NCBI GenBank assembly: GCA_025465145.1
Contig: JAODNS010000294.1
Location: forward strand, 1 to 14,338
Reading direction: 5' to 3'
DNA length: 14,338 nt
Source: Frankiales bacterium
GTDB lineage: Bacteria; Actinomycetota; Actinomycetes; Mycobacteriales; SCTD01
Shown: in pieces, positions 6,058 through 13,099 of the stretch
Numbering within the stretch: position 1 is the first letter of the stretch
Layout: every line of letters starts with the position of its first letter
Notes under the pieces: generated by a model
Told to the model about the DNA's origin: nothing
Seen by the model: the letters and a program-made list of their open reading frames with translations, nothing else
The model's database searches: none
Made by a program: the position numbers and the translations under genes

Positions 6058-7349
6058 TCGACGTCCAGCGCGTCGGCGCTCGCCTCGGTCGCCTCGTCCT
6101 CGAACGCGGCCAGCCCCGGCAGGTCGTGGCCCATCCGGTCGCGCTTGGTCTTGAGGTAGCGCAGGTTCTCCGGCGTGGCGAGGGTCGGCAGCGGGACGCG
6201 TCCGACGATCTCGAGGCCGTAGCCCTCCAGCCCGGCGCGCTTGCCCGGGTTGTTGCTGAGCAGCCGCATCGTCCGGATGCCGAGGTCGACGAGGATCTGC
6301 GCGCCGATGCCGTAGTCGCGGGCGTCGGCCGGCAGTCCCAGCTCGAGGTTGGCGTCGACGGTGTCGGAGCCGTTGTCCTGGAGCTGGTACGCCTGCAGCT
6401 TGTGCATCAGCCCGATGCCGCGGCCCTCGTGGCCGCGCATGTACAGGACGACGCCGCGGCCCTCGTCCGCCACCGCCTTGAGCGCCGCGTCGAGCTGGGG
6501 ACCGCAGTCGCAGCGGCGCGAGCCGAAGACGTCGCCGGTGAGGCACTCGCTGTGCACCCGTACGAGGACGTCCTGCCCGTCGCCGATGTCGCCCCGCACC
6601 AGCGCCATGTGGTCGGTGCCGTCGAGGATCGACGCGTACCCGACGGCGTTGAACTCGCCGTGCGACGTCGGGATCTTCGCCGTCGCGACCCGCTCGACCT
6701 GCTTCTCGGTCCGCCGGCGGAAGGCGATGAGGTCCGCGATGGAGATCACGGTCAACTCGTGCTCCGCGGCGAAGACCTTCAGCTCGTCCAGGCGCGCCAT
6801 GTCGTGCACGTCCTTCTGGCTGACGATCTCGCAGATGACGCCGACCGGCTGCAGTCCGGCCAGGCGGCACAGGTCGACCGCCGCCTCCGTGTGACCGGCG
6901 CGGCGCAGGACGCCCCCATCCAGCGCCCGCAGCGGGTTCACGTGCCCCGGCCGGGTCAGGTCGTACGGCGTCGCGTCCGGGTCGGCGAGGACCTGCATGG
7001 TGCGGGCACGGTCGACGGCGGAGATGCCGGTGCTGATCCCTTCGCGCGCGTCGACGGTGACCGTGTAGGCGGTGCGCATCCGCTCCTGGTTGCTGCTGAC
7101 CATCAGCGGGATCTCGAGGCGGTCGAGCTCGGTCGCGGTCATCGGTACGCAGATGTAGCCGGAGGTGTACCGGATCATGAAGCTGACCAGCTCGGGCGTG
7201 GCCTTCTCCGCGGCGAAGATGAGGTCGCCCTCGTTCTCGCGGTCCTCGTCGTCGACGACCACGACGGCCTTCCCGGCGGCGATGTCCGCGATGGCGCGCT
7301 CGATCGGGTCCAGGCCGTGGACGAGCGGCTCTGCGTGTGCCGTGCTCAC
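6054..7349 (-). CDS. ribBA: Bifunctional 3,4-dihydroxy-2-butanone-4-phosphate synthase / GTP cyclohydrolase II
   Basis: This fusion makes both riboflavin precursors: the N-terminal RibB domain converts ribulose-5-phosphate to dihydroxybutanone phosphate, and the C-terminal RibA domain opens GTP. Of 431 residues, about 10-208 are RibB, with the acidic metal site DDEDRENEGD (33-42), GISTGISAVDRA (104-115), RPGHVNPLRA (133-142) and HTEAAVD (153-159). RibA follows from about 215, with zinc ligands C269, C280 and C282 (SECLTGDVFGSRRCDC) and RGHEGRGIGL (305-314), then DTVDANLELG and the LLSNNPGKR motif. Both active sites look intact. The GTG start at 7349 overlaps the ribE stop by four bases (GTGA). 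Confidence 0.96.
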   Translation of the reverse strand: MSTAHAEPLVHGLDPIERAIADIAAGKAVVVVDDEDRENEGDLIFAAEKATPELVSFMIRYTSGYICVPMTATELDRLEIPLMVSSNQERMRTAYTVTVDAREGISTGISAVDRARTMQVLADPDATPYDLTRPGHVNPLRALDGGVLRRAGHTEAAVDLCRLAGLQPVGVICEIVSQKDVHDMARLDELKVFAAEHELTVISIADLIAFRRRTEKQVERVATAKIPTSHGEFNAVGYASILDGTDHMALVRGDIGDGQDVLVRVHSECLTGDVFGSRRCDCGPQLDAALKAVADEGRGVVLYMRGHEGRGIGLMHKLQAYQLQDNGSDTVDANLELGLPADARDYGIGAQILVDLGIRTMRLLSNNPGKRAGLEGYGLEIVGRVPLPTLATPENLRYLKTKRDRMGHDLPGLAAFEDEATEASADALDVE

Positions 7350-7948
7350 GACGGTTCTCCCTTTGCTGCCAGCAGCTTCTCGATGTACTTCGCGGTGATG
7401 TCGACCTCGAGGTTGACCGGGTCGCCGACGCCCTTGCGGCCCAGCGTCGTCAGGTCCAGCGTCGTCGGGATCAGGCTGACCTCGAACCAGTCCTCCTCGA
7501 CCGCGCTGACGGTGAGCGAGACGCCGTCGACGGTGATCGAGCCCTTCTCGACCACGTAGCGGCCGAGCTCCGGCGGCAGGCTGACGCGCACGACGGTCCA
7601 GTGCGCGTCGGGTGTGACGGCCAGCAGCTCGCCGGTGCCGTCGACGTGGCCCTGCACGAGGTGGCCGCCGAGCCGGTCCTGCAGCCGGACGGCTCGCTCC
7701 AGGTTGACCGGGCTGCCCACGCGCAGCGCGCCGAGGGAGGACCGGACCAGCGTCTCCTTCATGACGTCTGCCGTGAAGGCGCCGTCCCGGTTGTCGACCA
7801 CGGTGAGGCAGACGCCGTTGACCGCGATCGAGTCGCCGTGCGCCGCGTCGGAGGTGACCACCGGCCCGCGCACGGTGACCCGCGCCGCGTCCGCGAGGTC
7901 CTCCCAGCCCAGGACCTCACCGAGCTCCTCGACGATGCCGGTGAACAT
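7346..7948 (-). CDS. ribE: Riboflavin synthase alpha chain
   Basis: Riboflavin synthase dismutates two 6,7-dimethyl-8-ribityllumazine molecules to riboflavin and a recycled pyrimidine. The 200-residue protein has the two tandem lumazine-binding barrels: barrel 1 starts MFTGIVEELG (1-10) with GDSIAVNGVCLTV (39-51 approximately), and barrel 2 contains GGHLVQGHVDG (94-104) and KGSITVDGVSLTV (135-147). Length and motifs are standard for trimeric RibE, also called RibC in some genomes. The ATG at 7948 shares its first base with the last base of the ribD stop (TGATG), so translation is coupled. Confidence 0.95.
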   Translation of the reverse strand: MFTGIVEELGEVLGWEDLADAARVTVRGPVVTSDAAHGDSIAVNGVCLTVVDNRDGAFTADVMKETLVRSSLGALRVGSPVNLERAVRLQDRLGGHLVQGHVDGTGELLAVTPDAHWTVVRVSLPPELGRYVVEKGSITVDGVSLTVSAVEEDWFEVSLIPTTLDLTTLGRKGVGDPVNLEVDITAKYIEKLLAAKGEPS

Positions 7949-8931
7949 CAGGCGCTCCTCTGGTCCGGGTACAGGGTCAGCCGCACGTCGTCCCCGACGC
8001 GCAGGACCTCGCTCAGGCGCAACCGGTGCGCGTCCGTGATCGTTCCCACGCCGAGGTCGCCGACGGCGGACGGGCCCGCGCCGAGTAGGGCCGGTGCGAC
8101 GTAGGCCACGACGCGGTCGACGAGGCCGGCGCGCAGGAAGGACGCGGCGACCGTGGGCCCGCCCTCGAGCAGCACGTTCACGACGCCCCGCTCGTGCAGC
8201 ACCCGCAGCGCCTGCGCGGGCTCGGCGGCGAGGACCAACGCGTCGTGGACGCGGGCGTCCGCGGGCGTCCGTCCGGTGCGGTCGAGGACGACGCGCAGCG
8301 GCTGGCGGCCCGGGTCGGGGCGGACGGTGAGCTCCGGGTCGTCGGCAAGGACGGTGCCGACGCCGACGACGACGGCATCGCTCTGCGCGCGCAGTCGGTG
8401 CACGTCGACGCGGGCGTCCTCGCCGGTAATCCAGCGGCTGGTCCCGTCCGCTGCCGCGGACCGCCCGTCGAGGGTGGCGGCGTACTTCCAGGTGACGTAC
8501 GGACGGTGCACGCGCTGGGCGTGCAGCCACGGCGCCAGCGGCGCGACGTCGACCTCGACCTGCTCGACCTCCAGATCGGCGGCGCGCAGCACCTCGGCCC
8601 CGCCCGCTGCCGCATCGGTCGGGTCGGCGGCGGCGTAGACGACGCGCGTGATTCCCGCGTCCACGATGGCGGAGGTGCAGGGGCCGGTGCGGCCGACGTG
8701 CCGGCACGGCTCCAGCGTGCAGACGAGGGTGCCGCCGAAGGCGCGTACGCCGGCCTGCCGCAGCGCGACGACCTCGGCGTGCGGTCCACCCGGCGGCTGC
8801 GTCGCGCCCTCCCCCACCGGCTCCCCGCTGTGGTCGAGCACGACGGCGCCGACCGGCGGGTTCGGGCTGGTGCTGCCGAGGACGGCAGCCGAGAGCTCTA
8901 CGGCTCGCGCCATCGCCTGTGCTGCGTCCAC
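7948..8931 (-). CDS. ribD: Bifunctional diaminohydroxyphosphoribosylaminopyrimidine deaminase / 5-amino-6-(5-phosphoribosylamino)uracil reductase
   Basis: RibD carries out steps two and three of riboflavin synthesis, deamination and NADPH-dependent side-chain reduction. The 327-residue protein has an N-terminal CDA-type zinc deaminase with SPNPPVGAVV (22-31), the H51-A-E53 motif and PCRHVGRTGPC giving Cys76 and Cys85. The C-terminal reductase shows WKYAATLDGRSA, SRWITG, VGVGTVLADDP and LLEGGPT. The GTG at 8931 is chosen because AGGGAGGG lies upstream with GGAGG five bases away. An in-frame GTG further upstream at 9015 falls inside the FMN riboswitch and adds non-homologous Arg-rich residues, so I reject it. 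It is the first gene under the riboswitch. Confidence 0.95.
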   Translation of the reverse strand: MDAAQAMARAVELSAAVLGSTSPNPPVGAVVLDHSGEPVGEGATQPPGGPHAEVVALRQAGVRAFGGTLVCTLEPCRHVGRTGPCTSAIVDAGITRVVYAAADPTDAAAGGAEVLRAADLEVEQVEVDVAPLAPWLHAQRVHRPYVTWKYAATLDGRSAAADGTSRWITGEDARVDVHRLRAQSDAVVVGVGTVLADDPELTVRPDPGRQPLRVVLDRTGRTPADARVHDALVLAAEPAQALRVLHERGVVNVLLEGGPTVAASFLRAGLVDRVVAYVAPALLGAGPSAVGDLGVGTITDAHRLRLSEVLRVGDDVRLTLYPDQRSA

Positions 8932-8932
8932 C

Positions 8933-8954
8933 GTGCCCTCCCTGCTCAGGGCAC
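8933..8954 (-). promoter_or_regulatory. SD-sequestering hairpin before ribD
   Basis: The minus strand reads GTGCCCT (8954-8948), an eight-base loop GAGCAGGG, and AGGGCAC (8939-8933), a perfect seven-pair stem. The ribD Shine-Dalgarno AGGGAGGG (8943-8936) lies partly in the loop and partly in the 3' arm, so the hairpin would block ribosome binding two bases before the GTG. This suits translational FMN control, but ligand coupling is inferred. Confidence 0.5.
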
Positions 8955-8964
8955 CCCGGGGACG

Positions 8965-8997
8965 GCGGGCGGCAGCGAGCACCGCCCGCGCGCTGCC
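8965..8997 (-). promoter_or_regulatory. Competing hairpins in the riboswitch expression platform
   Basis: Two overlapping stems can form here on the minus strand. GCGGGCGG (8989-8982) pairs with CCGCCCGC (8972-8965), eight perfect pairs. Alternatively GGCAGCG (8997-8991) pairs with CGCTGCC (8977-8971), seven perfect pairs. They share bases 8971-8972 and 8982-8989 lies in the loop of the second, so they exclude each other. Their position between the aptamer and the SD hairpin suggests a switching element. No U-tract follows either stem. Confidence 0.4.
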
Positions 8998-9001
8998 TCT
9001 C

Positions 9002-9109
9002 CTCCGGACTCTCACCGTCGGTCCCGGAGTTCCACCGGGTCCACCGCTGGCTGGCTGCGAGCGCGTCGCGGACTGTCACCGCCGGTTCGGACTTCCACCG
9101 ACCCCGGAG
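9002..9109 (-). ncRNA. FMN riboswitch (RFN element)
   Basis: The minus-strand RNA contains the RFN aptamer core. P1 is CTCCGG (9109-9104) paired with CCGGAG (9007-9002). Within it are the conserved segments GGTCGGTGGAAGTCCG, ACCGGCGGTGACAGTCCGCGA and, at the 3' side, GGTGGAACTCCGGGACCG and CGGTGAGAGTCCGGA. These are the highly conserved bases of FMN-sensing riboswitches, which reduce riboflavin gene expression when FMN is abundant. It lies about 70 bases upstream of ribD, with a platform that can hide the ribD Shine-Dalgarno. It is expected to control ribD-ribE-ribBA-ribH and, by polarity, hisG and beyond. Confidence 0.95.
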
Positions 9110-9130
9110 CGCGCATGACTGCTGCGGCCG

Positions 9131-9136
9131 AGTCTA
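9131..9136 (-). promoter_or_regulatory. Candidate -10 box for the riboflavin operon
   Basis: TAGACT (9136-9131) fits TANNNT and would start RNA near 9124, about 15 bases before riboswitch helix P1. Its TAG is also the response-regulator stop codon. The same hexamer stands before def. I see no good -35, and readthrough from rpe is an alternative. Confidence 0.3.
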
Positions 9137-10060
9137 GGCCCGCCGGTCCACGGCGACGACCGAGCCCGGCTTGGTCTTCGCCACACCCTTCATCTCGCTG
9201 GCCGCCGCGACGACCGCGCGGTGGTCGCGGTCACCGCCGGTGTAGATGGCGACGCCGATGCTGACCGAGACCAGCGAGTGGCGGCGCATCTCGCCCCGGC
9301 GGTCGGTCACCTCCAGGTACCCGCGCATCGCGTCTTCCGCGTCGTAGAAGGTCGGCACGGCGGCGTCGAAGGCCTGGACGATGGCGGCGCACAGCGGCTC
9401 GGCCTGCTCGGGCGTGCAGACGAGGACGAAGTCGTCGCCGCCGACGTGACCGACGAACACCGGTGGGTTTCCTGCTGCCTCGCCGCCGAGCTGCTGCAGG
9501 CAGTTCGACAGGACCATCAGCAGGTCGTCGCCGCGCAGGAACCCGTACGCGTCGTTGAAGCTCTTGAACTCGTCGAGGTCGACGTGGCACACGGCGTACG
9601 GCTGCTGTGCCTGCGCACGACTGGCGATCTCGATGTCGATGCGGTGGTTTCCCGGCAACCCCGTCAGCGGCGAGACGGAGCGGTTGTCGGCGGTGCGGCG
9701 CAGCGTGGTGCGCACCCGGGCGACAAGCTCGAGGGTGTCGAACGGCTTGACGATGTAGTCGTCCGCGCCGGCGGTGAGCCCGACGACCTTGTCGGCGGAC
9801 AGGGACTTCGCGGTGAGCATCACCACCGGGATGGCGGCGGTGGCGGCCTGCGCGCGCAGGCGGCGGACGACCTCCACGCCGTCGAGCACCGGCATCATCA
9901 CGTCCAGCACGATGAGGTCCGGTGGGTCGTCGGTGGCCCGCTGCAGCGCCTCGGCGCCGTCGTGCACCAGCTCGACGTCGAACCCCTCCAAGGTGAGGTT
10001 CAGCTCGACGAACCGCGCGATGTCGCGGTCGTCGTCCGCGACGAGGATGCGCTCGGTCAC
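9134..10060 (-). CDS. Response regulator with GGDEF output domain (REC-GGDEF)
   Basis: A predicted two-component regulator whose output is a diguanylate cyclase-type domain. Of 308 residues, about 3-122 form the receiver: acidic pocket D9-D10, phosphoacceptor D53 in LIVLDVMMP, T83 and K105 in VKPF. A short linker leads to the GGDEF domain starting SPLTGLPGN (130-138), with the metal-binding stretch HVDLDEFKSFND (159-170) and the signature GGDDF (207-211). GGDDF keeps acidic metal/catalytic positions, so activity is possible, but the usual Arg-Tyr/Phe before GGDEF is His-Val and no RxxD inhibitory site is visible. No kinase is nearby. The GTG start at 10060 overlaps the rpe stop (GTGA), so it is co-translated with rpe. 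Its partner kinase and target process cannot be inferred. Confidence 0.88.
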   Translation of the reverse strand: MTERILVADDDRDIARFVELNLTLEGFDVELVHDGAEALQRATDDPPDLIVLDVMMPVLDGVEVVRRLRAQAATAAIPVVMLTAKSLSADKVVGLTAGADDYIVKPFDTLELVARVRTTLRRTADNRSVSPLTGLPGNHRIDIEIASRAQAQQPYAVCHVDLDEFKSFNDAYGFLRGDDLLMVLSNCLQQLGGEAAGNPPVFVGHVGGDDFVLVCTPEQAEPLCAAIVQAFDAAVPTFYDAEDAMRGYLEVTDRRGEMRRHSLVSVSIGVAIYTGGDRDHRAVVAAASEMKGVAKTKPGSVVAVDRRA

Positions 10061-10710
10061 CGGGTCGCCGCCTCGCGCAACCGTTCGACCGCGGCCGCCG
10101 GGTCGTCCGCGCCGAACACGGCGTTGCCCGCGACGAACACGTCCGCGCCCGCGTCGGCGCAGCGCTCGATGGTCTCGGCGTTGATACCGCCGTCCACCTG
10201 CAGCCAGACCGCGCCGTCACCGATCGCCTGCCGCGCCCGCCGGATCTTCGGCAGCACCACGTCGAGGAACGCCTGGCCGCCGAACCCCGGCTCGACCGTC
10301 ATCACGAGCAGCATGTCCAGCTCGGGGAGCAGGTCGACGTACGGCTCGACCGGCGTCGCCGGCCGCAGCGCCATGCCGGCCCGGGCACCGGCGCTGCGGA
10401 GATCGCGCGCCAGTCGTACGGGCGCGGCCGCGGCCTCCACGTGGAAGGTGACGCTGCCGGCGCCGGCCTCGGCGTACGACGTCGCCCACCGGTCCGGGTC
10501 CTCAATCATGAGGTGCACGTCCAGCGGGATCGGGCTGCTCTTCACCAGCGCCTGTACGACGGGCAGGCCGAGCGTGAGGTTCGGGACGAAGTGGCCGTCC
10601 ATCACGTCGACGTGCACCCAGTCGGCGGTGCTGCCGATGACCGCGATCTCGTCCGCGAGGCGCGCGAAGTCGGCCGACAGGATGCTCGGCGCGATCTGCG
10701 GACGGACCAT
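10057..10710 (-). CDS. rpe: Ribulose-phosphate 3-epimerase
   Basis: Rpe interconverts ribulose-5-phosphate and xylulose-5-phosphate in the pentose phosphate pathway; ribulose-5-phosphate is also the RibB substrate of the neighbouring riboflavin operon. The 217-residue TIM barrel shows APSILSADF (7-15), HVDVMDGHFVPN (33-44, with metal/catalytic H33 and D35), H66 in DVHLM, TVEPGFGGQAF and the final catalytic D173 in VDGGI. All expected residues are present. The ATG at 10710 is preferred over the upstream GTG-type starts because family homology begins exactly at MVRPQIAPS. No Shine-Dalgarno precedes it, and a TACTCT -10-like box sits six bases upstream, suggesting a leaderless mRNA. The response regulator follows with a four-base overlap. 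Confidence 0.95.
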   Translation of the reverse strand: MVRPQIAPSILSADFARLADEIAVIGSTADWVHVDVMDGHFVPNLTLGLPVVQALVKSSPIPLDVHLMIEDPDRWATSYAEAGAGSVTFHVEAAAAPVRLARDLRSAGARAGMALRPATPVEPYVDLLPELDMLLVMTVEPGFGGQAFLDVVLPKIRRARQAIGDGAVWLQVDGGINAETIERCADAGADVFVAGNAVFGADDPAAAVERLREAATR

Positions 10711-10716
10711 GCGCGG

Positions 10717-10722
10717 AGAGTA
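10717..10722 (-). promoter_or_regulatory. Candidate -10 box for leaderless rpe
   Basis: TACTCT on the minus strand is separated by CCGCGC from the rpe ATG, placing the A of ATG seven bases after the hexamer, where transcription would start. That geometry is typical of leaderless actinobacterial genes. The -35 region at 17-18 bases is not recognisable. Confidence 0.4.
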
Positions 10723-10760
10723 GAGGTCGCAACAGGACGCCGGACGCACAATCCGACTCA

Positions 10761-10770
10761 TTCGGCCGAA
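10761..10770. repeat. 10-bp perfect palindrome upstream of rpe
   Basis: TTCGGCCGAA is a perfect ten-base palindrome about 50 bases upstream of the rpe start in the 137-base rsmB-rpe gap. It could be a small regulator site, but palindromes of this length occur by chance in GC-rich DNA. Confidence 0.2.
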
Positions 10771-10808
10771 CGGACGAGGCGATCAGGCCGGAGGTGGGGG
10801 ATGCCGGT

Positions 10809-10834
10809 GCGGCGTCCGGGCGAATGCACGCCGC
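10809..10834 (-). terminator. Possible rsmB terminator hairpin
   Basis: On the minus strand GCGGCGT (10834-10828) pairs with ACGCCGC (10815-10809), seven perfect G/C-rich pairs around a 12-base loop, starting 13 bases after the rsmB stop. No U-tract follows, as is common for actinobacterial hairpin terminators. It probably closes the def-fmt-rsmB unit. Confidence 0.4.
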
Positions 10835-10847
10835 TGGCTGAGCACGT

Positions 10848-12194
10848 CTAGCGCTTGCGGAGGAGCGACAGGTGCATCGCGTCGGTGCCGTGCCGGTGCG
10901 GCCACAGCTGCACGCTCGGGCCGTCGCCGAGGCCGGGTAGGCCGGGGAGCAGCGGTCGTGCGTCGATCCGCTCGAGCTCGGGGTGCCGGCGCAGGACGTC
11001 CGCGACCGGTACCACCGTCTCGGCCAGGTGCGGCGAGCAGGTGACGTAGGCGAGGACGCCGCCCGGCCGGAGGACCTCGGCGGCGCCGCGGAGCAGCTCG
11101 CCCTGCAGCCGGGTGAGGGCGGGCAGGTCGGCCGGCTGCCGCCGCCAGCGGGCCTCCGGCCGGCGGCGCAGCGCGCCGAGCCCACTGCAGGGCGCGTCCA
11201 GGAGCACCCGGTCCGCGCTGCCGTCGGCCATCGGCGGGCGGCGCGAGTCGGTGGTGACCACGTCCGTGACGCCGGACCGGCGGACCAGCCGGGACCGGTG
11301 GTGCTGCGCCTCGAAGGCGAGCAGCCGCGCGCCGCGCTGCCGGCCGATCTCGGCGAGCAGAGACGCCTTGCCGCCGGGGCCGGCGCACAGGTCCACCCAC
11401 GCCCGGTCCGGCCCGTCCAGCTCGGCGGCGGCGAGGGCCAGCGCGACGAGCTGGCTGCCCTCGTCCTGCACGCCGGCGCGGCCGTCGCGCACGGCCGGGA
11501 TGTTCCCCGGGTCGCCCTCGCGAAGCCGGACGGCGTAGGGCGACCACAGGCCCGGCTCACCGCCGCTCATGGCGAGCAGCTCGTCGCGGTCCATACCGCG
11601 AGCCACCAGGTGCACCTCCGGCCGGGCATCGTCCGCGGCGAGGGCTCGGCCGGTCTCGTCCACGTCGCCGCCCAGCGCGTCCCGGAACGCCGACGCGATC
11701 CAGCGCGGATGGCTGTGCTCCAGCGCGAGCGCGCCGACCGGGTCGTCCGCCGGGGCGAGCTGCGCGACCCACGCGTCCAGGTCCTGCGCGGCGACCTTGC
11801 GCAGCACCGCGTTGACGAAGGCGACCGGCCCCGCGCTGACGACCCGCCGCGCGAGGTCGACGGTTGCGCTGACAGCGGCGTGCGACGGGACCCGCATCCG
11901 GAGCAGCTGATGCGCGCCGAGCCGCAGGACGTCCAGGACGGGCGGGTCCACCTGGGCCACCGGCCGGTCGACGCACGCCTGCAGCACGGCGTCGTACAAG
12001 CCCTGCCCGCGGAGCGTGCCGTACCCGAGCTCGGTCGCGAACGCGGCGTCGCGGGTGTCGAGCCGCCGCTCGCGCAGCAGTCCGGGCAGGACGAGGTTGG
12101 CGTACGCGTCCCTCGTGCGGACCGCTTCGAGCAGGTCGTATGCGGCCCGGCGGGCCGGGTCGATCGCGGGCGGGCGGTATGGGCGCCTGCTCAC
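10848..12194 (-). CDS. rsmB: 16S rRNA (cytosine-C5)-methyltransferase RsmB/Sun
   Basis: RsmB uses S-adenosylmethionine to make m5C in 16S rRNA (C967 in E. coli). The 448-residue protein has an N-terminal NusB-like RNA-binding domain (about 10-150), then a Rossmann methyltransferase. Motifs are DLCAGPGGK (268-276, SAM binding), DAPCSGLGALRRRPEARW (333-350, with Cys336) and YVTCS with catalytic Cys386. Both cysteines of the two-Cys mechanism are present. The GTG at 12194 overlaps the fmt stop by four bases (GTGA). The same frame stays open for about a kilobase further upstream, antecedent to fmt, but those residues are Arg/Ala-rich and have no homology, so I reject the longer form. Confidence 0.94.
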   Translation of the reverse strand: MSRRPYRPPAIDPARRAAYDLLEAVRTRDAYANLVLPGLLRERRLDTRDAAFATELGYGTLRGQGLYDAVLQACVDRPVAQVDPPVLDVLRLGAHQLLRMRVPSHAAVSATVDLARRVVSAGPVAFVNAVLRKVAAQDLDAWVAQLAPADDPVGALALEHSHPRWIASAFRDALGGDVDETGRALAADDARPEVHLVARGMDRDELLAMSGGEPGLWSPYAVRLREGDPGNIPAVRDGRAGVQDEGSQLVALALAAAELDGPDRAWVDLCAGPGGKASLLAEIGRQRGARLLAFEAQHHRSRLVRRSGVTDVVTTDSRRPPMADGSADRVLLDAPCSGLGALRRRPEARWRRQPADLPALTRLQGELLRGAAEVLRPGGVLAYVTCSPHLAETVVPVADVLRRHPELERIDARPLLPGLPGLGDGPSVQLWPHRHGTDAMHLSLLRKR

Positions 12195-13099
12195 CCGAAC
12201 CGCTCGCCCGGCTCCGGGCGCACGCCGCGCAGCCAGTCGATCGCCGCCATGGCGCCCTTGCCCTCCGGCCGGACCTCCCCGAGCCGTACCGCCGTCGTGG
12301 CCGTGCCGACGAGGCCGTCCCGGAGGTCGCCGGGCTCGAGCCGCTCGTCGGTCACGGTTATCGGGCCGAGCTTGACGCGCCGGCCGCGGAACGTCGTCCA
12401 GGCGCCGGGGGCAGGCGTGCAGCCGCGGACCAAGCGGTCGACGCGCATCGCAGGGGCGGTCCAGTCGACGTGCGCGTCCGCAACGCTGACCTTCGGCGCG
12501 AGCGACACCCCCTCGGCCGGCTGGGGCACGCCGGTGACGGTGCCGTCCTCCAGCGCGTCGAGAGTGGCGACGAGCAGCCCCGCACCGGCCTCCGCGAGCC
12601 GGCCGAGCAGGTCGCCGGAGGTGTCGGTCGGCCGCACCGTCTCGGTGACGACGCCGTACACGGGCCCGGTGTCGAGCCCCTCCTCGAGCAGGAACGTGCT
12701 CGCCCCGGTCACCTCGTCGCCGGCCATCAGCGCGTGCTGGACGGGCGCGGCGCCGCGCCAGGCGGGCAGCAGCGAGAAGTGCAGGTTGACCCAGCCAAGC
12801 CGCGGGATGTCCAGCGTCGTGCGCGGCACCAGCGCGCCGTACGCCACCACCGGGCAGCAGTCGGGCGCCAGCGCGCGCAGCCGCTCCTGGAAGTCCTCCT
12901 CGCGCGGGTGCCGCGGCGTCAGCACCTCGAGCCCGTGCTCCTCCGCGAGGACGCGGACCGGGCTGGGGCGGAGCGTGCGGCCACGGCCAGCGGGCGCGTC
13001 GGGACGCGTGACCACCGCGGCCACCTCGTGCCGGCTCGCGAGCAGCGCCTGCAGCGACGGCAGGGCCGGCTCGGGCGTGCCGGCGAAGACCAGCCTCAG
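12191..13099 (-). CDS. fmt: Methionyl-tRNA formyltransferase (apparent CTG start)
   Basis: Fmt transfers a formyl group from 10-formyl-THF to initiator Met-tRNA. The 302-residue protein reads (M)RLVFAGTPEPALPSLQAL at the N-terminus, matching the family start. Catalytic residues N105 and H107 lie in NLHFSLLPAWRG (105-116), and D143 lies in GLDTGPV (141-147). The C-terminal domain is intact to a stop overlapping rsmB. The first codon that fits is CTG at 13099-13097, which overlaps the def stop as CTGA. In the same frame a TAA lies about 35 bases upstream, and the codons between are GGC GAG CCC GCA CCC TCT GTT CGG GCG CGC GCG. The next GTG (13024) would delete GTPEPALPS. A sequencing error is the other explanation. 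Confidence 0.93.
   Translation of the reverse strand: MRLVFAGTPEPALPSLQALLASRHEVAAVVTRPDAPAGRGRTLRPSPVRVLAEEHGLEVLTPRHPREEDFQERLRALAPDCCPVVAYGALVPRTTLDIPRLGWVNLHFSLLPAWRGAAPVQHALMAGDEVTGASTFLLEEGLDTGPVYGVVTETVRPTDTSGDLLGRLAEAGAGLLVATLDALEDGTVTGVPQPAEGVSLAPKVSVADAHVDWTAPAMRVDRLVRGCTPAPGAWTTFRGRRVKLGPITVTDERLEPGDLRDGLVGTATTAVRLGEVRPEGKGAMAAIDWLRGVRPEPGERFG

Noticed and set aside
4900..8104. Long plus-strand open frames opposite hisG, ribH, ribBA and ribE.
   Set aside because: Same reasoning: antisense composition only, with strong homology on the minus strand in each place.
8932..9015. Longer ribD frame starting at GTG 9015.
   Set aside because: The extra 28 residues are Arg-rich, overlap the conserved FMN aptamer, and family homology and a good Shine-Dalgarno sit at GTG 8931.
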